DNA of 64,000 nucleotides from Tubulanus polymorphus. Lineage: Eukaryota > Nemertea > Palaeonemertea > Tubulaniformes > Tubulanidae. Below the pieces are notes generated by a model. The model worked only from the letters and a program-made list of their open reading frames with translations. It made no database searches and was not told where the DNA came from. Shown here piece after piece: positions 1-15,300 of this stretch; positions within the stretch are counted from its first letter, which is position 1, and every line of letters starts with the position of its first letter. The stretch spans positions 4,035,001 to 4,099,000 of the forward strand of contig NC_134025.1 in assembly GCF_964204645.1 (NCBI RefSeq), written 5' to 3'. The position numbers and the translations under genes were made by a program.

Positions 1-346
1 ATTAAATGTTAACTATCATAATAAATGAACGCATGCAACTCCTTACAGACACCCATACTTCTATAAGCTTTGCTAATTTTGCGCATTCTATCACGCATGC
101 AATATTCTTCAGAACTAGGTTCGGCAAATTACTGAAGTCAAGCTGAAATATAAAACAACAACTGAAAATGTGATATTCCATCATGAAGAGTCCCTGTCCA
201 TCTAGCGGTACAGAAAATCAATAGAACTGGCATTGTATTCATGAAATTCCACCCTCTTCTGTCAAGGTTCCATGAAATTTTGATTAAACGCAATACATTG
301 AGATTGACATGCAAGCAGTTTGCTAGAAAGTAGGATATATGTTTAC

Positions 347-3300
347 CTGTTGAACAGCACCGTGTAATTCTGCTCGACTTGAAACTCTCGCCGTCGACTG
401 TTCCAATACTTCAACATGACGCTGAACCTTAGCGAGCACTTCTCTTCCTTCTGATGTCACGCACTGTTGTCCGAGCAACTAAAATATTAGAACCATTTGC
501 CTTAAGGCTCGAGACAGACTCTGTCTGCGAGAACTTTATACGGATAGAATTCAAAGAATAATTTCAACCGCTGCCAGAAATGTTTCACGTTCCGCCGGGT
601 TATCACGTTAATAACTGCTCTCTGAAGTCACGTCTGATCTAAGTGGCTCATTAGAAGAGAGAGAGACAGAAAACACGAACCTTCAGAGATTCCTTCACAG
701 ATTTCAGTTCTTTATCCACATTTTGTTCAGCCATATCTCTCGCACGTTCCTGCAGCTGGACTCTCTGATCCAGAGTCAAGCGGTCAGTTTTAAACGACAG
801 CGAAAGCATCGCAAACTTCTCCTGAAGAGAACATAGAGTTTGAACATTTTGCTGGTTTTAATTTGTCGTGTACGTATAAAACGGTACCTCAAAGTTTAAG
901 AGTTTGAAAGATGATAAACTGGATTCACGAGATGGGTATAGTAGTTATGACTAGTAGTTATGCGTTTTTTACAGCTGACTGCAGCCTCAGGGGATAGATT
1001 TGGTAGCTGATGTCTTATATTGATTCCGACACCCCACGGTTGTCACTGCATATACATGAATATCAAGCACGTATGAAAACTGTGGTTTTACACAAATCTA
1101 TCTATCTGCTATCTATGAACTGTTTTAGAAAGAGGTTCAGGGGTATGCATGATCGTAAAATCTGAAAACCAGTTGAAAACCTGCCTTATAGTTGATATAA
1201 AGGCGTTTAAACGCAGGCTTCAAAGCTGTAAGGGACCCCGACATACCTCCTGTCCGCATCTACCCCTACACAACGAAATGTGCCTTACATTTGAATATCA
1301 CTACGATTATAGATTTGAACATTATCAATAATTACCTCAAGTTCCTGTTCTGATAAGTTCTCAGCACTAAAATGAGAATAAGATATAACATATTTTCACT
1401 TTTTACCATGACCTGAGTTCACTACCTCTCAATGATTACACCTCTGTTGGGAGGCATTAAACGAAATGATGTAATATATGTGTTCGAGCATCAGTATCCG
1501 CTCCTGTAGCCATTAGTGATAGCGTTAAATAAGCTTCTTTAATAATCGATACTCGCTTTACGTAAATAGGATTCAACAAGAATTTGCTTCTGCTTCAACA
1601 ATACAATCATCAAGAAACCAAACAATTCAGAATATCATGACAAATACAACCAGTATGCCGGAGCATCCTGGAATTAGATCATGGATTTACTTTTATATAT
1701 TGAGAAAACGAAACCGGTGGTATAAATCATGATGTGAATTCATAAGAAAAAGATATACGAAACCCTACTAAATGGATTGGCTATATAATAAGCTTTCTGA
1801 CTAGATTTTATGCATTGCTAAGCCAATAAACATTTCTTTTAAAAACGGTGTTGACCCGAGTACAGATAATCTTTACGAATGTCTACAAATAAACGTCATC
1901 AGTAAGAAACGGGAGAATGAGGATCGGCAGCAGGGTAAAGAAGAGCAGCAGCCTTCACAGGAAATTAAGCTAAGAACGGTCAATGTGAACATCTCCGTGA
2001 GATAGCGAGACACGATTAACTCAGTCTCAGTAATGCATGTTCAGTTGTTGTATTTACCAATCCCACGTACGTATAATACGATTTATCTTCCCTTAAAAGG
2101 TAGACATGATTATTACGATGAAATAAAAAAAGAGTCAAATAGAGACAGAATGAAATGAGAACATCTAGTTGCATATTTATATTTACGTGTTGAATAAAAC
2201 CACAAAAAAACGGTTCTTTATTCTCAGTTATTATTACCTTCTGGATTTCATGGCTTGAAGCACGACCCGATGAAATGCCATGATAGAAACTATATAACCA
2301 GTAACCGATGAAAACAACGCTTATCCAAGAAATAACGGATGAATTCTTTCGGGTGATGTTTATCGGGTATCCAATGGAAGCGCACCGGTACCATCAACGA
2401 AAGCTGCCGATATCAATGGATTAAACCAACATCATCACCGGCTGAATCAGAGGCATCAATTTGTCGTTACTGTCGCATTAAAGTAGCTCATTTCAAGTCA
2501 AATAGTAAATGGCATAAGACTTCCCGGTATTAGCCGCTTGAAATTGACTACCGCGACTAAATGCAATTGCCGTGTGTTGGATGATTTCCGACCGGAATAC
2601 TGAGTGAAATCGAGGTACAATTCACGATCACGGACCGTTCGCTTTTTTCAACGTTTTTACTGCAAGTCCTCGAGCATATTATGTCTCGAACTTCCACAAT
2701 TTATCAGACGATTACATTCACATAGTCAACGATGATACAGACCGATCGTCACAGTAGCGTCGAATACAACCCGTAATATAACAGTGAGACGCCGCTGTGA
2801 TGTGGAAGAGAGAGAGACCTGTTGGTTGTTGAGTTACTGTGGAAATGACAATAACGACGGGTTTATATCTCTCCAGTTCCCGCGACGTAATTGCTTTACT
2901 AACTTTCAAGTTGCTTAATATTCCTCGGTATCTAATTTAGCATTGAAGATGTATATGGCAAATAAGACCGACTGCGTATCGTATCATACGCTCGAATAGA
3001 GCCAATTTCCAGTCCAAACAATATTAACCTGTTGTATACACAACCCTCCTGTATATATCGAATTCTTACCATTTCCATAAATTCATTCACTATACTTTTA
3101 TTTCATCATCTCAAACATATTTTCACTCTCGTTCAAACCAACGTTCTCCCATCGGTAGTAATGAAAGATGGATAAAGCTTCATTCCGCGTTGAAGAGATT
3201 TTCCCGCTAGATCGGGAAAAGGTCTCTTCATCAAATTACGTATGTTCAGGCGACTGTCAGGTGTTGCTTCTTTCGAAATTGATTCAGGATGCATCGGTTT

Positions 3301-6300
3301 GCCTGTTCTACCGATGAAATATCTCACAATTTCCCCATTCGGCGTGTTTTGCCAGCATTTGCTAATGGATGTGTGAAATGCAAGACCACAGTGATGTGAC
3401 TTGAGCCCCGAGGTTGTTGTCAAAGCTTCCAACATATGGCTCATTAGTTCACAGAATGGTAGGCGTCAATCATCGCTCCTCTCTGCTCTCAAAACCCATC
3501 ATCCACTCAATTTTACAGGAATTATTTTAGATGAGGCAAAACTTGCGATGACACATCGCCAATTGATAAGTTCTGATGACACTTGTGGGTATTTCTCCAC
3601 TTGAAACATTTCACGCTAGTGAAAATTTCAGCGCATTAAAATTGATCAATTGTCATGATTTCTTTATTAAATAAAGTTTGAACGTATACCATATACCAGT
3701 GTCAAACAAGGCAATGGATGGAGAGAACTAGAAATAAAGCTGCCATAAACAGACTAGTAAAGGTTTTATCATAAGCGCACTCGTGATGACCTTTTAGCTA
3801 ATAATCACTGGCTTAGGGCAGGCTGTAAAAACCAATACATTGCAGTAAGATTATTTCATAAATCATTCTTATGGTTAGATTGTGATGCAACTCATGAAAA
3901 TAAATAGGATGATACGAATTCACCAAAAATAACCAGCTTTCGAAAATGAAGGTGCGTAAGTGTCTTGTTGGTTTTTTATAAGCAAGCGTTATTTGGGTTA
4001 GAATTGCACGAATGTTCATTTGGGGACTACTCATTTATTACGGTTGAGCAGTGAAGGAAACCATGTTATTCGATACAAGCATCGGGTTGAATATTCTATA
4101 GGTTTCAGAACGCGCGCTCCGATATTACAACCACAAGACTAAGAATAATAAATAATCAATGAATTCTTTCTTTATTCATTTTTTATAGTGAATTTATCTC
4201 TTGAGGGGTAGAAATTTCCAATAACAAGAACTCCAGAGAGAAATCAAGCGAACATACACAGAATGCATCAATAAGATTGCCTTCTGTAACTTCGCGATTA
4301 TGCTACAATCAATAGTCTAGCTTCTAAACGGTATTTTCACCCACCCACATGGAATCAAATAAAATGTCAGAGATGGTATAATAGTTATTACTGTTATGTT
4401 GCAGAGTGCAGTTATGCAATATTGGCAATCACTTTACCCACTTGCTACAGTCCATCGATGAACTAATCAAAATTGAAGTCAGAGAATGAAATGATGAACT
4501 CGCGCATATTATTAGTTCATATAACATCATTAAAATCAATCTCAAATCCATAACATAAGTCTCTATATACATGTACCACGAAAAGCACTTCTAGCTACAA
4601 ATGCCAAATGATCTGAACATGCATTTCTAATGAAAGATTCATATCGTAGAATGTCTTAGATATTGACTGAGTAGAACTTCTCAGAAAGTCAACTGATCAC
4701 GCTATGTTTTTACGAGACTGTTGCGTAATGTCTCGTATGTATTCCAGTTGGCGATGAATACTAAAACAGCTAATTTCCCAAGTATATCAAAGATGTTAAT
4801 GATTTACGTGACGTGAATGAGAATCATCGATGATAGCTGTATACTCATACAATTACAGAAGTTGTTATCGCATGTTTTATGTATAACACTCGGTTATTCA
4901 CGGGTTCTTCATCAACATCTGATGTGATCAGAAAACTCAAACAAGTACAATACATGAACGCTGTATATAAAAGACCGACAATATTGGAAGAGTTAACAAC
5001 AAGAATCTGTTATACCGACAATTACTAAAGATGGGTAGAAACAGATTTTCATTAAATCTTCAATATTATGGGTATTTCATGATATGCACTTCATAGACTG
5101 CAACCACAAAAATATCGCAAAAAAAAAAACAGGTCTCATTCATAAATAAATGAACTATAGACTAAATTGATTTAGGCTGAACGATGGTAAACATGTGATT
5201 TCATTTCCTCAGCAATAATGAAATGTCACTCGGCTCAAAGTCTTGCGAGTAAACACTTCGACGTCCAATGAGAGGATGATTCTTACCTTTCTCCATCGTC
5301 TCCTAACAGGCCTAATTTCTTCAGCACTGGATCGGGAAGACTTGGAAACACAGGATGATCTTTATCGCTGGGGGTTTCTGATCCGGAATCCATACTTCCG
5401 CCTTTCACCGACTCAGTCTCTGACGTTTCCGCTAACTCCGGCATCGCCGCATGTTTCAACACCTTTTTCTTCAGTAAATGTTCCTGTAATAATTGACGTG
5501 TAAAACCGTTAAAAACAGTTTTACATTTGAGAATTCAAGCATGATTCGATAATCCTTTTATAACCGGAACATACAGAAATGAATGGTTAAAATTCTAACC
5601 TTCAGAACGGTATTTAAACTAACCCTGACCAGCAGCAGACGTTGTGCGTATGATACATTGAGGAACGACTGAATAAATATATGATTGATATAACTAGCCC
5701 TTCTTACCTCTCTGATTCGAGCTAATTGGACGTTACACGTAGGTCTTCTGTTAGATGAAACATCCGGATCATTCGATTGACTGAAAACATCTCTTCTGAT
5801 ATCAGCTTCCAAAAAATCCTGAATCGACAGAATACGATGAAAACCACATCAAAAAGGAAAGTCTGTTTTAAGTACTTTGAATGCAGGAGTAACTATTGAT
5901 CTTTCATACGAAAATTCGGTATGCAAGCTCATCATCGTGGTAGACAGCCGTGTGTATCGAAGGATCTTACCGAGAGTATAAACAAACAGTTATACGGCAA
6001 CTGAACAAGCAAGAAAATTGATCCTTTTAGAAACTAATCCAGTATGATATAAACTAAAGAAATTAGATCTGGAAACACTGTCAAATATCTCGCAGGAAAA
6101 GTAACATTTTTATTAGACTGAGCGTGTCGATTAGGTGCGTTTGATATAATGGGAAATACACAGGTGTCAGATAGAAAATACCAGCATGATAAGTTTCATA
6201 ATTGACTGGTAATGCACGAAACCCTACAGGAAAACAGATCATCACTAATAATCCCATCTATGAGGCTCTCAATGCTTTCATCGATTCGATGTTGGGCATT

Positions 6301-9300
6301 TGCATGATTTTTATCTCATTAAACAATCAGTTTCTATTCATATTATCTATAAGAATAGTTTACACGGTTAACGATAGAAAATGAGTAATTATTCTATGTT
6401 TCTGGTAATCGAATAAGCTCCAGTGAAGAGTTACGTACTAATCATTTCTCTGATATTATACCGTAAATTATCGCTAAATGTCAGAACTTATAACACCTGT
6501 CAGTATAAGCAATTTAAAGAAAAAAATCATAGAGAAAATGCATAAAAAATACATGCGTTAATGTATCCTGTTTCCAACCTTGTCGAGAATGATAAATGAG
6601 CGATTGCCTTGCCTTACCTGATCCGTCCTCGGTTCATACTTCAAACTGTCATCGGAAGAAAAAACCTGAGTTTGTCGTAAAATATGTCTACGTTTACAGG
6701 AGAGTTGTTGTTGACTAGGAATAAACTTCGCAATTTGATTGTGTCCTTGTTCCTCTGGCAGTGAAGTAGTAGTATAGGGCTTGAAAGCACTTTTTAGACT
6801 TGTTGCAAACTTATCCCCGAATGCTGGGCTGAAATTCACTTGTTTTCGCTCATCACCCGTTACTGAAGTTGTAGGTTTTGGTCGAATGAGATCAACATTT
6901 TCTGATGGTTTTCCGTCATTTTGTACTAATGAACCTGATAAATCTCCAAGACTGATTTTTCGTGGGGCGTAATCTTCATAGTCACTGATTTCACTTCTTA
7001 CCATACGAGACATGTTTCAAAATAAATTCCATTAATCACAAAAACGTCTGAAACCCTCCTACTATTCTCGACGCAATGGTCAAATCCATTAGCGAATTCT
7101 CTTTACACTGATTGACACGGCAAATACCTCGGGCAATAAAGACAGTTCAAATAAAACTAGTTCTTCGGAACAATAAAACGGATGTAAGATCTTGAGAACG
7201 TTTTCGAGTTTAAATCATATTGTGCCATCCGTAGATCCTTTATCAGTTATCAAAGCAGCAACCTTGAAAAAACCCACGCAATCAATTCCTAAAACACCTG
7301 AACCAACGGATTATTCAAGCAATCGAAACTTCAGATGCATTGAATATTCATTTCGGTACTCAGCTATTAAAGAGAGTAAGTTAACCACGAAAATAATGAC
7401 AAGATATATCCAAGTTCCGGACTCTTAAAGCTTCATAAATATCCTCGTAGATATATGAACTGGAAAATTGCATAGTTTTGAGCATGATTTGTTCCTATGT
7501 AGTCTGTAGCGCGTGCATATTGACAAAACATAATCCTGATGTTTGCTAAACATTTGTCACACAAACCAAGTCAATATTAGTTTACAAGAAAATACACTGC
7601 TCACTTATAATATCCACAGTTTGTACGGGTTCAATTCTGCCTTATTTCACACATAAGAACTATGATTTTTTTTTGCGAATATTTTTTTCGACGACACACT
7701 CAGCGATCTATAATCACAGTATACCGGTATAGACAGCGAGCAATACCTGATGATCTTTTAAATAGAAATTTGTCAATAACGGGAGAGTGGAATCAATAAC
7801 AGACTCATTATCCATACATACACGAACAAGACAGTATTCAGTACAGTGAAAGTCAGAATGGTTTATGGTATAATATCGTATCGATAAGAAAAGTCAAGAT
7901 GAGATAGTGAAAAGCCAGTCATTTGGTCTATATAATAGTTGAATATGAGCAGGTAGTGCATGAAACTATCAATCAGATCTACGATTAATAATAATTCTTT
8001 GGCTTCAATACACGTCGGGTATCGCTTACAAACTGAAACATAGTAAACGAATGACCTGCTGAACATACCTGATCTTGAATGAGTGACGATCTGCGTGAAG
8101 ATAAAGGTGAATCAGTCGATGGAGCCTCGACCGAGATTTTGGGAGGATGCGGACCGTGATCGAATGAATCTTCTGAATCGTCGAATGACACCGATCCATC
8201 GGACATCGTCATACTCGTATCGTAATCTACAACGGTCAGTTCGATACAAATCCTTAAATTATCAAAATTAATTTCATCACATAAATGTCGATTACTCACC
8301 ACTACTTCCGAGTACCCTCCGCAGGCGTCTAGGACGGTGTCGAAGTGACATTTTTCTATTTTCGTCTTCGGAAGTTTGCGAACTGATGATTTTATCCACT
8401 TCTGACAAATCTACTTCATCTAAATCAGTCTCCAATAATCCACGTGAATCCTACAACAATGTTTAGATACATTCAAAAGTCAGCAAAATCTCTAGAAGGT
8501 AATAACTGTGAACAAGGTGGAAAGACAGTATTAAGGCATAATGGTATCTAATATTAATAAAAGCTCGGCCAGTGTAGAACGTAAGAAATTAATATCACAG
8601 ATTTTGCCAATAAATCAAAAGTTATCAAACAAGGTATGTTATGTACATTACGAATTTCATAGTATAGATACGGAGCTAAATCTATCATACGGTGTCAAAA
8701 TCTAGGATGTCATCATTAGAATTCAGTCTCTGAAATTTTGATAGATATTTGAAATAATTTGAGCATCAACACGCATACCTTAATGGTCCCGGGAGGCAGC
8801 CATGCGTGAGATGTAGCAGGACTGACATGAATCCGATCTGCTTCCGGTTTCGAATGTTGACTGAGACGATAGGGTGAAGTTTGAACGCCGGAATGTTTAA
8901 ATGCACTTCCTCCATGAGTTTCATCAGAATACGATTTCTCTAATTTGAACCTGACGGATGTCGGTTGGGTTCGATTACTTTCGGTAGAATGAGATCTCAC
9001 GATCGGAATGTTATTACTGTCAGTAACTGATCTCTTGGTCGTTGAATTGTCACCATCAGTGTTCACTAACACTGATCGTCGGACGGGTGGACTGTCGCTG
9101 TCACTATTGTTATTATTACTAGTTAAAGCAGATCGTCTACAAACCGGACTTAAACGCAACTGTACAGGATTCACTTGAGGGACGGTTAATCCAGAGTCCA
9201 GTTTAAACGTGACAGGCCCTTTTTGTTTATTATTGTCTTTCGAGGCTTCAGGTTGGACAGTTATCGGGGATAGATTACGAGGCGTATTTCCTGGTGTATT

Positions 9301-12300
9301 GCCTGGAGATATGTGATTCTGTTTCATTAATCTGAAATGAAAAAAAAACAAAGAAATTCTTCACAATACAGCATCAATTGATCGAATATCACGAACATTT
9401 ATAGTTCTAGTGTCATACTGAATGGATAGATGGCCACATAGTACTTAATTCATGGATCGCGTGCTTAGAAATTTGATGATGTCTCATTGATTTGGATTGA
9501 TTACTAACGCATTTCTATTAGTGCTTGATATATTCCAAGCACTAGTTTCAAGTAGCCTTCATCACTGCATCGGACATTAGTAATCACTCAATAGCTTTAA
9601 CTACAAAATTAGACATTTTCTAGCTCTTATAAACTTTAAATTCTTGAAATAGAATTCTCATGCATGATGGATCCGTCCATCATCATAGAATTTCTGCCCT
9701 TCTCATTCCTGTTATTCATCCTGTTTATCTTAGTATATTAGAAATATTTTTGAAACAATGTTTATCGCAAAATCTTGGATTACACTCAATAGGAATTTGA
9801 CAGTGTGGCCTTGAATTATGACATGAAATTATCAAGCAATATCTATCAATGATCAAGACTTCCAATTTGTGGAAATATCCGTTATGTACATCTAAACTGG
9901 GTTTTCGTTTGTCTAGATCTGATCAATCGATTGGTCGAGACACTGATATTGCATGTGGTTGAGACAACTACCGACGAAATACAATATCAATTGTTTCCAT
10001 GGTAGTAGCGTTTATCCCTGAAAATACGTACCGACAGTCGGGAGACTTATCACGGCTTCGATCGCGCAGATTTTGATAATCGGGTGGATTTTTATATTTG
10101 GGCAATAACGTTTTATACTGTTGATCGCTTTCAGCTTTCGATGACCGCGACCTAAAATAAAGTGATAACCGTAATATAAGCCCTTCCAAGAAGAACAACT
10201 ATGAATAGGCAAAAATAGGCAGCTATTTTTTTATTTTCAGCACATCGAGTAATGAATGTATTGTAATGATACATCGACTACATGTTCCGCAACACAACAG
10301 GACAAGAATGATTTGTTGTCATGTGATGCCAATAAGAAGGGGTTTCGAGACAATAAAACCGTGCTAGAGAGCAGACCGTGTTTGAGTACCTGCTGGGTGT
10401 GTCGAGACCTGTTACTGATTCTGTTAATGATCCTTCAGCATCAAAATCTGAACCTCCTTCTGGTTGCTCGATCAGAATCGATAACTTTCTGTTGTGGCAC
10501 GGTGACGACCTGAAAAATTAGTTTTTTGCTGACATTTGTCGTTGGTGCACCCATTTAGCACTAATCTACAGCCTGCCCTCTAAGCTAAACAAAAACTCTA
10601 CACTAAAACAGGACAAACCAACAGTAATTCGGCGAGACAGGACAAACACAACAGGGTAAATAAAACATTAATGTTTGATATTGCACATACAGCTGAATGG
10701 ATACAGCAGAATTGAACCTGTCTTCATCTCCAGAAGAAACTATGAAAAAGTGTTTCGTTCACGGGTTTTTCTAGTTCTGGAGACTTGAAGGTAATTTGAA
10801 AGACTACATGACGATCTGCAGAAGCTAATGAAATGCAGATTGATGATATGGGATACTACACCACAAAAAATACGACATGCAGATAGATAGGAGGATGTGC
10901 GTGACGCATACAAAATCTTATCATAACATTATCGAATGAATAGCGAATGCGAATGATTTTTAACAAGACAGTTTTCATGTATTGCGAGGCATCAAATTCC
11001 ATTAACACTCTAGCTATATGATGCGGCAACACACTGACAATTCACAACTGAGAACTAGATGATATGCATACAAGATCAGATATTGAGAGAAAATTTCATG
11101 ATTAACCGGTGCTTCACGATGCTTTTAATGGGGTGCATCGATGCAAAACTAACTACACTCATGAGTATTGAATCTTCCTTCGATTTCAACACTGGCTATA
11201 ATGCGAAATAGATTGATAACTATAATTATGACAAGTTCCATTAATAGTTATGTATTTGAGTGGCTTAACTGTAAAACTTGAGTGTATATTATTCAGAAAA
11301 AATTACATTCACGGTCAAAAATGAAATCAGTTATGTGTTAAATGACGTGCAATTAAAATCTATGGTAAAATCATCATACAAACAATAATGATAAACTACA
11401 GACCATAGGTACCACCAGCACTGTGAGGTAGTACTGAGATACCAGCATGATGAGGTACCAACACCCTGAGGTACCAGCAATGCGAGGTACCAATGCTGTG
11501 GGGTACTAGTACTGCGGCTACCAGTACCGTCAGGTACCCGTGCTGTGGGGTACCAGTACCGTCAGGTACCCGTGCTGTGGGGTACCAGTACTGTCAGGTA
11601 CCCGTGCTGTGGGGTACCAGTACTGTCAGGTACCAGTGCTGTGGGGTACCAGTACTGTCAGGTACCAGTGCTGTAAGGTATCACTGAATACATACCATTC
11701 TTCATTATTATTCTCCTCTTCATCATCTTTAACATTGACTTGTTGTTTACTAATAGGTGAATTGTTTGAATCACTAACGGCTGCAAGGTTTGTCATGTTT
11801 GACACACGGTATACAGGCGGTGAATTATTCGTACAAACGTAATGATATGATTCCAAGTTTCGCGCGGTGGCGTACGGCGCTTCCGACGAGTGTTCGTACA
11901 TCGTTTCGGGAATGTTGATTTCCACTGAGGTAGGTTTCGCACCCTTCTCAATCGCTGCCTTAAAACTAGAACTGCGTTCGCGGGTAATCCCGGTTGCCGT
12001 CGTGCCGGGCTCGTGATGAGAAACGGCGACGCTGTAAACGTTATCCGCTCCTGCATAGACCGCCAACAGTCCTTTCCTTTTAGGATTATTGTCTAAACAG
12101 ACAGCGCTCGATGACCGGCACGATAGAACACTGTTACTGTTGTTACATTTGTTTATACCGTACATAGTATCGGTATCGGTTTGTGTTGAACAAGTGACGT
12201 GATTATTGTTTGGCAACAATAGCGGACAAGATCGAGACTGGACGTGATTTGATAGATTCAGTATGCTATTTGACGATGACGATTCCATGTTCTCCAGAAT

Positions 12301-15300
12301 GTCCTGAGCAGATGATGAAGTGGCTTTTGGATTGAAACAGTCGAGGGTCAGTGCTTCTGAAACGATACGAAATGTATGAATGCCGTGATATTCTGGCCAT
12401 CTGAACTGATTGCTGCGTTACGAGCGCTTAAAAGAGAGGATGCGAGTTCAAGGTTTTATCAGGAAATAACGCTTAATTGTGGCCATCAAATCATTGTTAA
12501 TAATCATTTGTGACAATCAGAGACAGACGGCCGACAGCTCTGTTATAACAGTTGTTAGTTCGCCCATCGTTTATTAAGCTAATACGCCCTAATTTACCTT
12601 ATTATCTAAAAGCCGGTTTAAAATTTCAAGATTATAACAGGCGAATAACTGATTTACTGTTGTGTTTGGTTTATCTACTATTAGCTGCTTTCTTTTGATA
12701 TATCCTCAGGGAAAAATCGAAGCTATCTGCTTTTAGTCGCCCGTCTCTTATGTATTCCCGTAAGAGTTAATGTAATGCGAGAGACAATGTGAACGCATAG
12801 CAAGTGTGAGGGGACGGATGGAATGGACACGTTAGATTAACTCGTGTAAGTAAAAGGTCATGTGGTACTACTCGATCATCAATTTTTGACACATCGAATA
12901 TAAACTAGTGGGAAACTTTTTTCTGGCCAGAATTCATTTCTAAGTCATATTCTACGCATTTGATGAGGACATCAACGCAACAGCTGTCTGGTGTATTATA
13001 CAGGCTGGATTGTAAATGAAATGGAGACAATTTCACATGAACTATGTGCAACGGGATAATGTATCAAATCCTGGGTGATCTACCGGTAACCAAAAGAGCT
13101 TTCTTACCGGAAAGTTGGACTTGAACGTCACCTAATGACAGATTCTTTGCAGCCTAAAATGAAATGGAAAAATAATTGGCGGATATAAGTCATAACATTT
13201 TCACCTTACAACGATACAAGCTTTAATTCCATTTTTTTCCAGTAATCATTTCAAAGGCTTAGTGATATTATCGTGTATCCACTGGTAATAACGAGGATGG
13301 CATTCGCACGGGATATTCTCATAAAGACTTCAATTTCATCACAAAATAGAATGCCTTATCTACGTGTAGAGTGCGTGTCAGCCATGTCACAGCACGGAAT
13401 ATCTCATAGTATACACAAACATCGACATCAACATTTTTCATGGAATTTCGCAATCGGCATAATCTAAAGAGTTATACGCTATAAATGCCAATGAGGATTT
13501 CAAAATTGGCTGCGTAATTTGATTTATGAATTTATCACACTTCAATAAATATTCAGGTTCTTAATATAGACACACAGTGGCAATTGAACACTATCGAAAA
13601 TTTACAAGCACTTAAATGAATCTTAATGTTATTTTGATCGCGAAGCTCTAATACCACAGATTCTAGTAAAGCATCTCAGAATTTGTGAATCAATACCAAT
13701 CAAGCCGTAACATTTAAAACACGTCTCGGCGCATCAACGCGAAATTGTATACGGTTGCAACCATGGTTACAACTTCACTTCTCATTGTTGTATCGTAAAG
13801 ACATTTTGAAATTGAAGCGAAAATTTTGACCAGATTTATGAGTAAAAAGTAATAAAACACATGAGAGTGGAGAACATCATGCGTATTATTTTTAAAATGT
13901 GGTGTTAACTGTTCGTATATCATACGTGGAGTGGGATGGAACAAGGCAACTTTTGTTAGTGAACCGGTAGATGAAGTGTCCCCAAATATCAGCAAAATCA
14001 TTCTATGTCTTATTCGATGCACTACCGGTACTTCTAGCCATGAAACTTGTTGGTACTTGAGGAAACAACAGTGATGTGGATGATTTCACCCCTGTATAGC
14101 CCGCGTAGTTAACTTACATGCGCAGCTAATGCAGCCTGTGTCTTGGCAAGTTGAGTTTTTATCAAGCAGATCTCCTTGGTAACTTGGTCCTTGACGGAAT
14201 CAGAAGAGACAGTAATTGGCGTTTCATGCTGGGGAAGAAAAAGATTTTTTAAATTAGCAGTTCAAATTCAGTTTCATAAATGAATTTTGATTCTTCACTT
14301 TTTGTAAATGCCTTTATCCTTAGGTAAAACCTTCTTTATACGAAGTGATGTCAATTTCTGTACAAAAAAGGGTAAAAATAGGATAAAGTACATACCTCCT
14401 CACCGTCTAGCAAACCTTCAGCTTCGATATCTTTTTGAAATAACCGCCAGATATCTTTTAGATCTATCTGATGGGATGAAAGAGCAGCAGCTAATGTTTC
14501 CTAAGAATAAAAGCAAAGTATTTGCATAAACAAGAAAGAATAAATGAATTTTTCGTAATGATATTAAACGTACTCTCTGCTTGCCTAGCGAAGATTCGAT
14601 TACTGTGGTATTTTGTGGTGGTATGGAACGCATTGATTTTATACATCCCTTACACCATCAACTTGTTATGACCCGTGGGAAGGTAATTGATGGCACTAAA
14701 ACTGCAGATAGCACTACTAATGTTCTTACCAAGGGTAGGACAATGACAGGATATGCTAGATAAAGCCTTTGGCTTCAAATCTATTTCGGGAATATTTTAC
14801 TTTGAATCTTAAGACTCAGAATTGATAATTACTAAGAAACTTTTAACTTCCCAAGATGGAGATTATTCTTTGTATTTCTAAAATTCATTTTAACAGTGTC
14901 ACTGTCATGACTGCACCGAATCAGACAAGTTAAAAACTAGACAGTAACAATATAAACAACGACAGTACCGATGTAAAACAGATCAAACCATCATTACTTA
15001 GATTGCGTCTCAGGGTAACTTGATTAAGCAAGTCACATGTGATCAGTTGATGAATATCTCGTCAGTGTAGGAGAGAAAATACTCCATAATGAGAAAGCAT
15101 CGACAATAACTACTACAAGTACGGACTCAACCCGATCTCAGTCAGTCGAGATGCCAGGACCACGAGATAGCAGGAAGCTATGTATTTCCTATCAGGAACG
15201 CCATAAATCATCAACATGGCACGCTTTCCTTAATATTAGATTCGTGGTTTTGAATTAATCATATCAATTGCTTATCTCCATCTACAGCTATAACAAACTG

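Noticed and set aside
7128-7156. 29-nt mini-exon that would restore phase ahead of exon 6618
   Set aside because: Poor acceptor (GAAGAACTAG), hydrophobic unrelated peptide; not enough to call, though it is noted under the phase-orphan exon.
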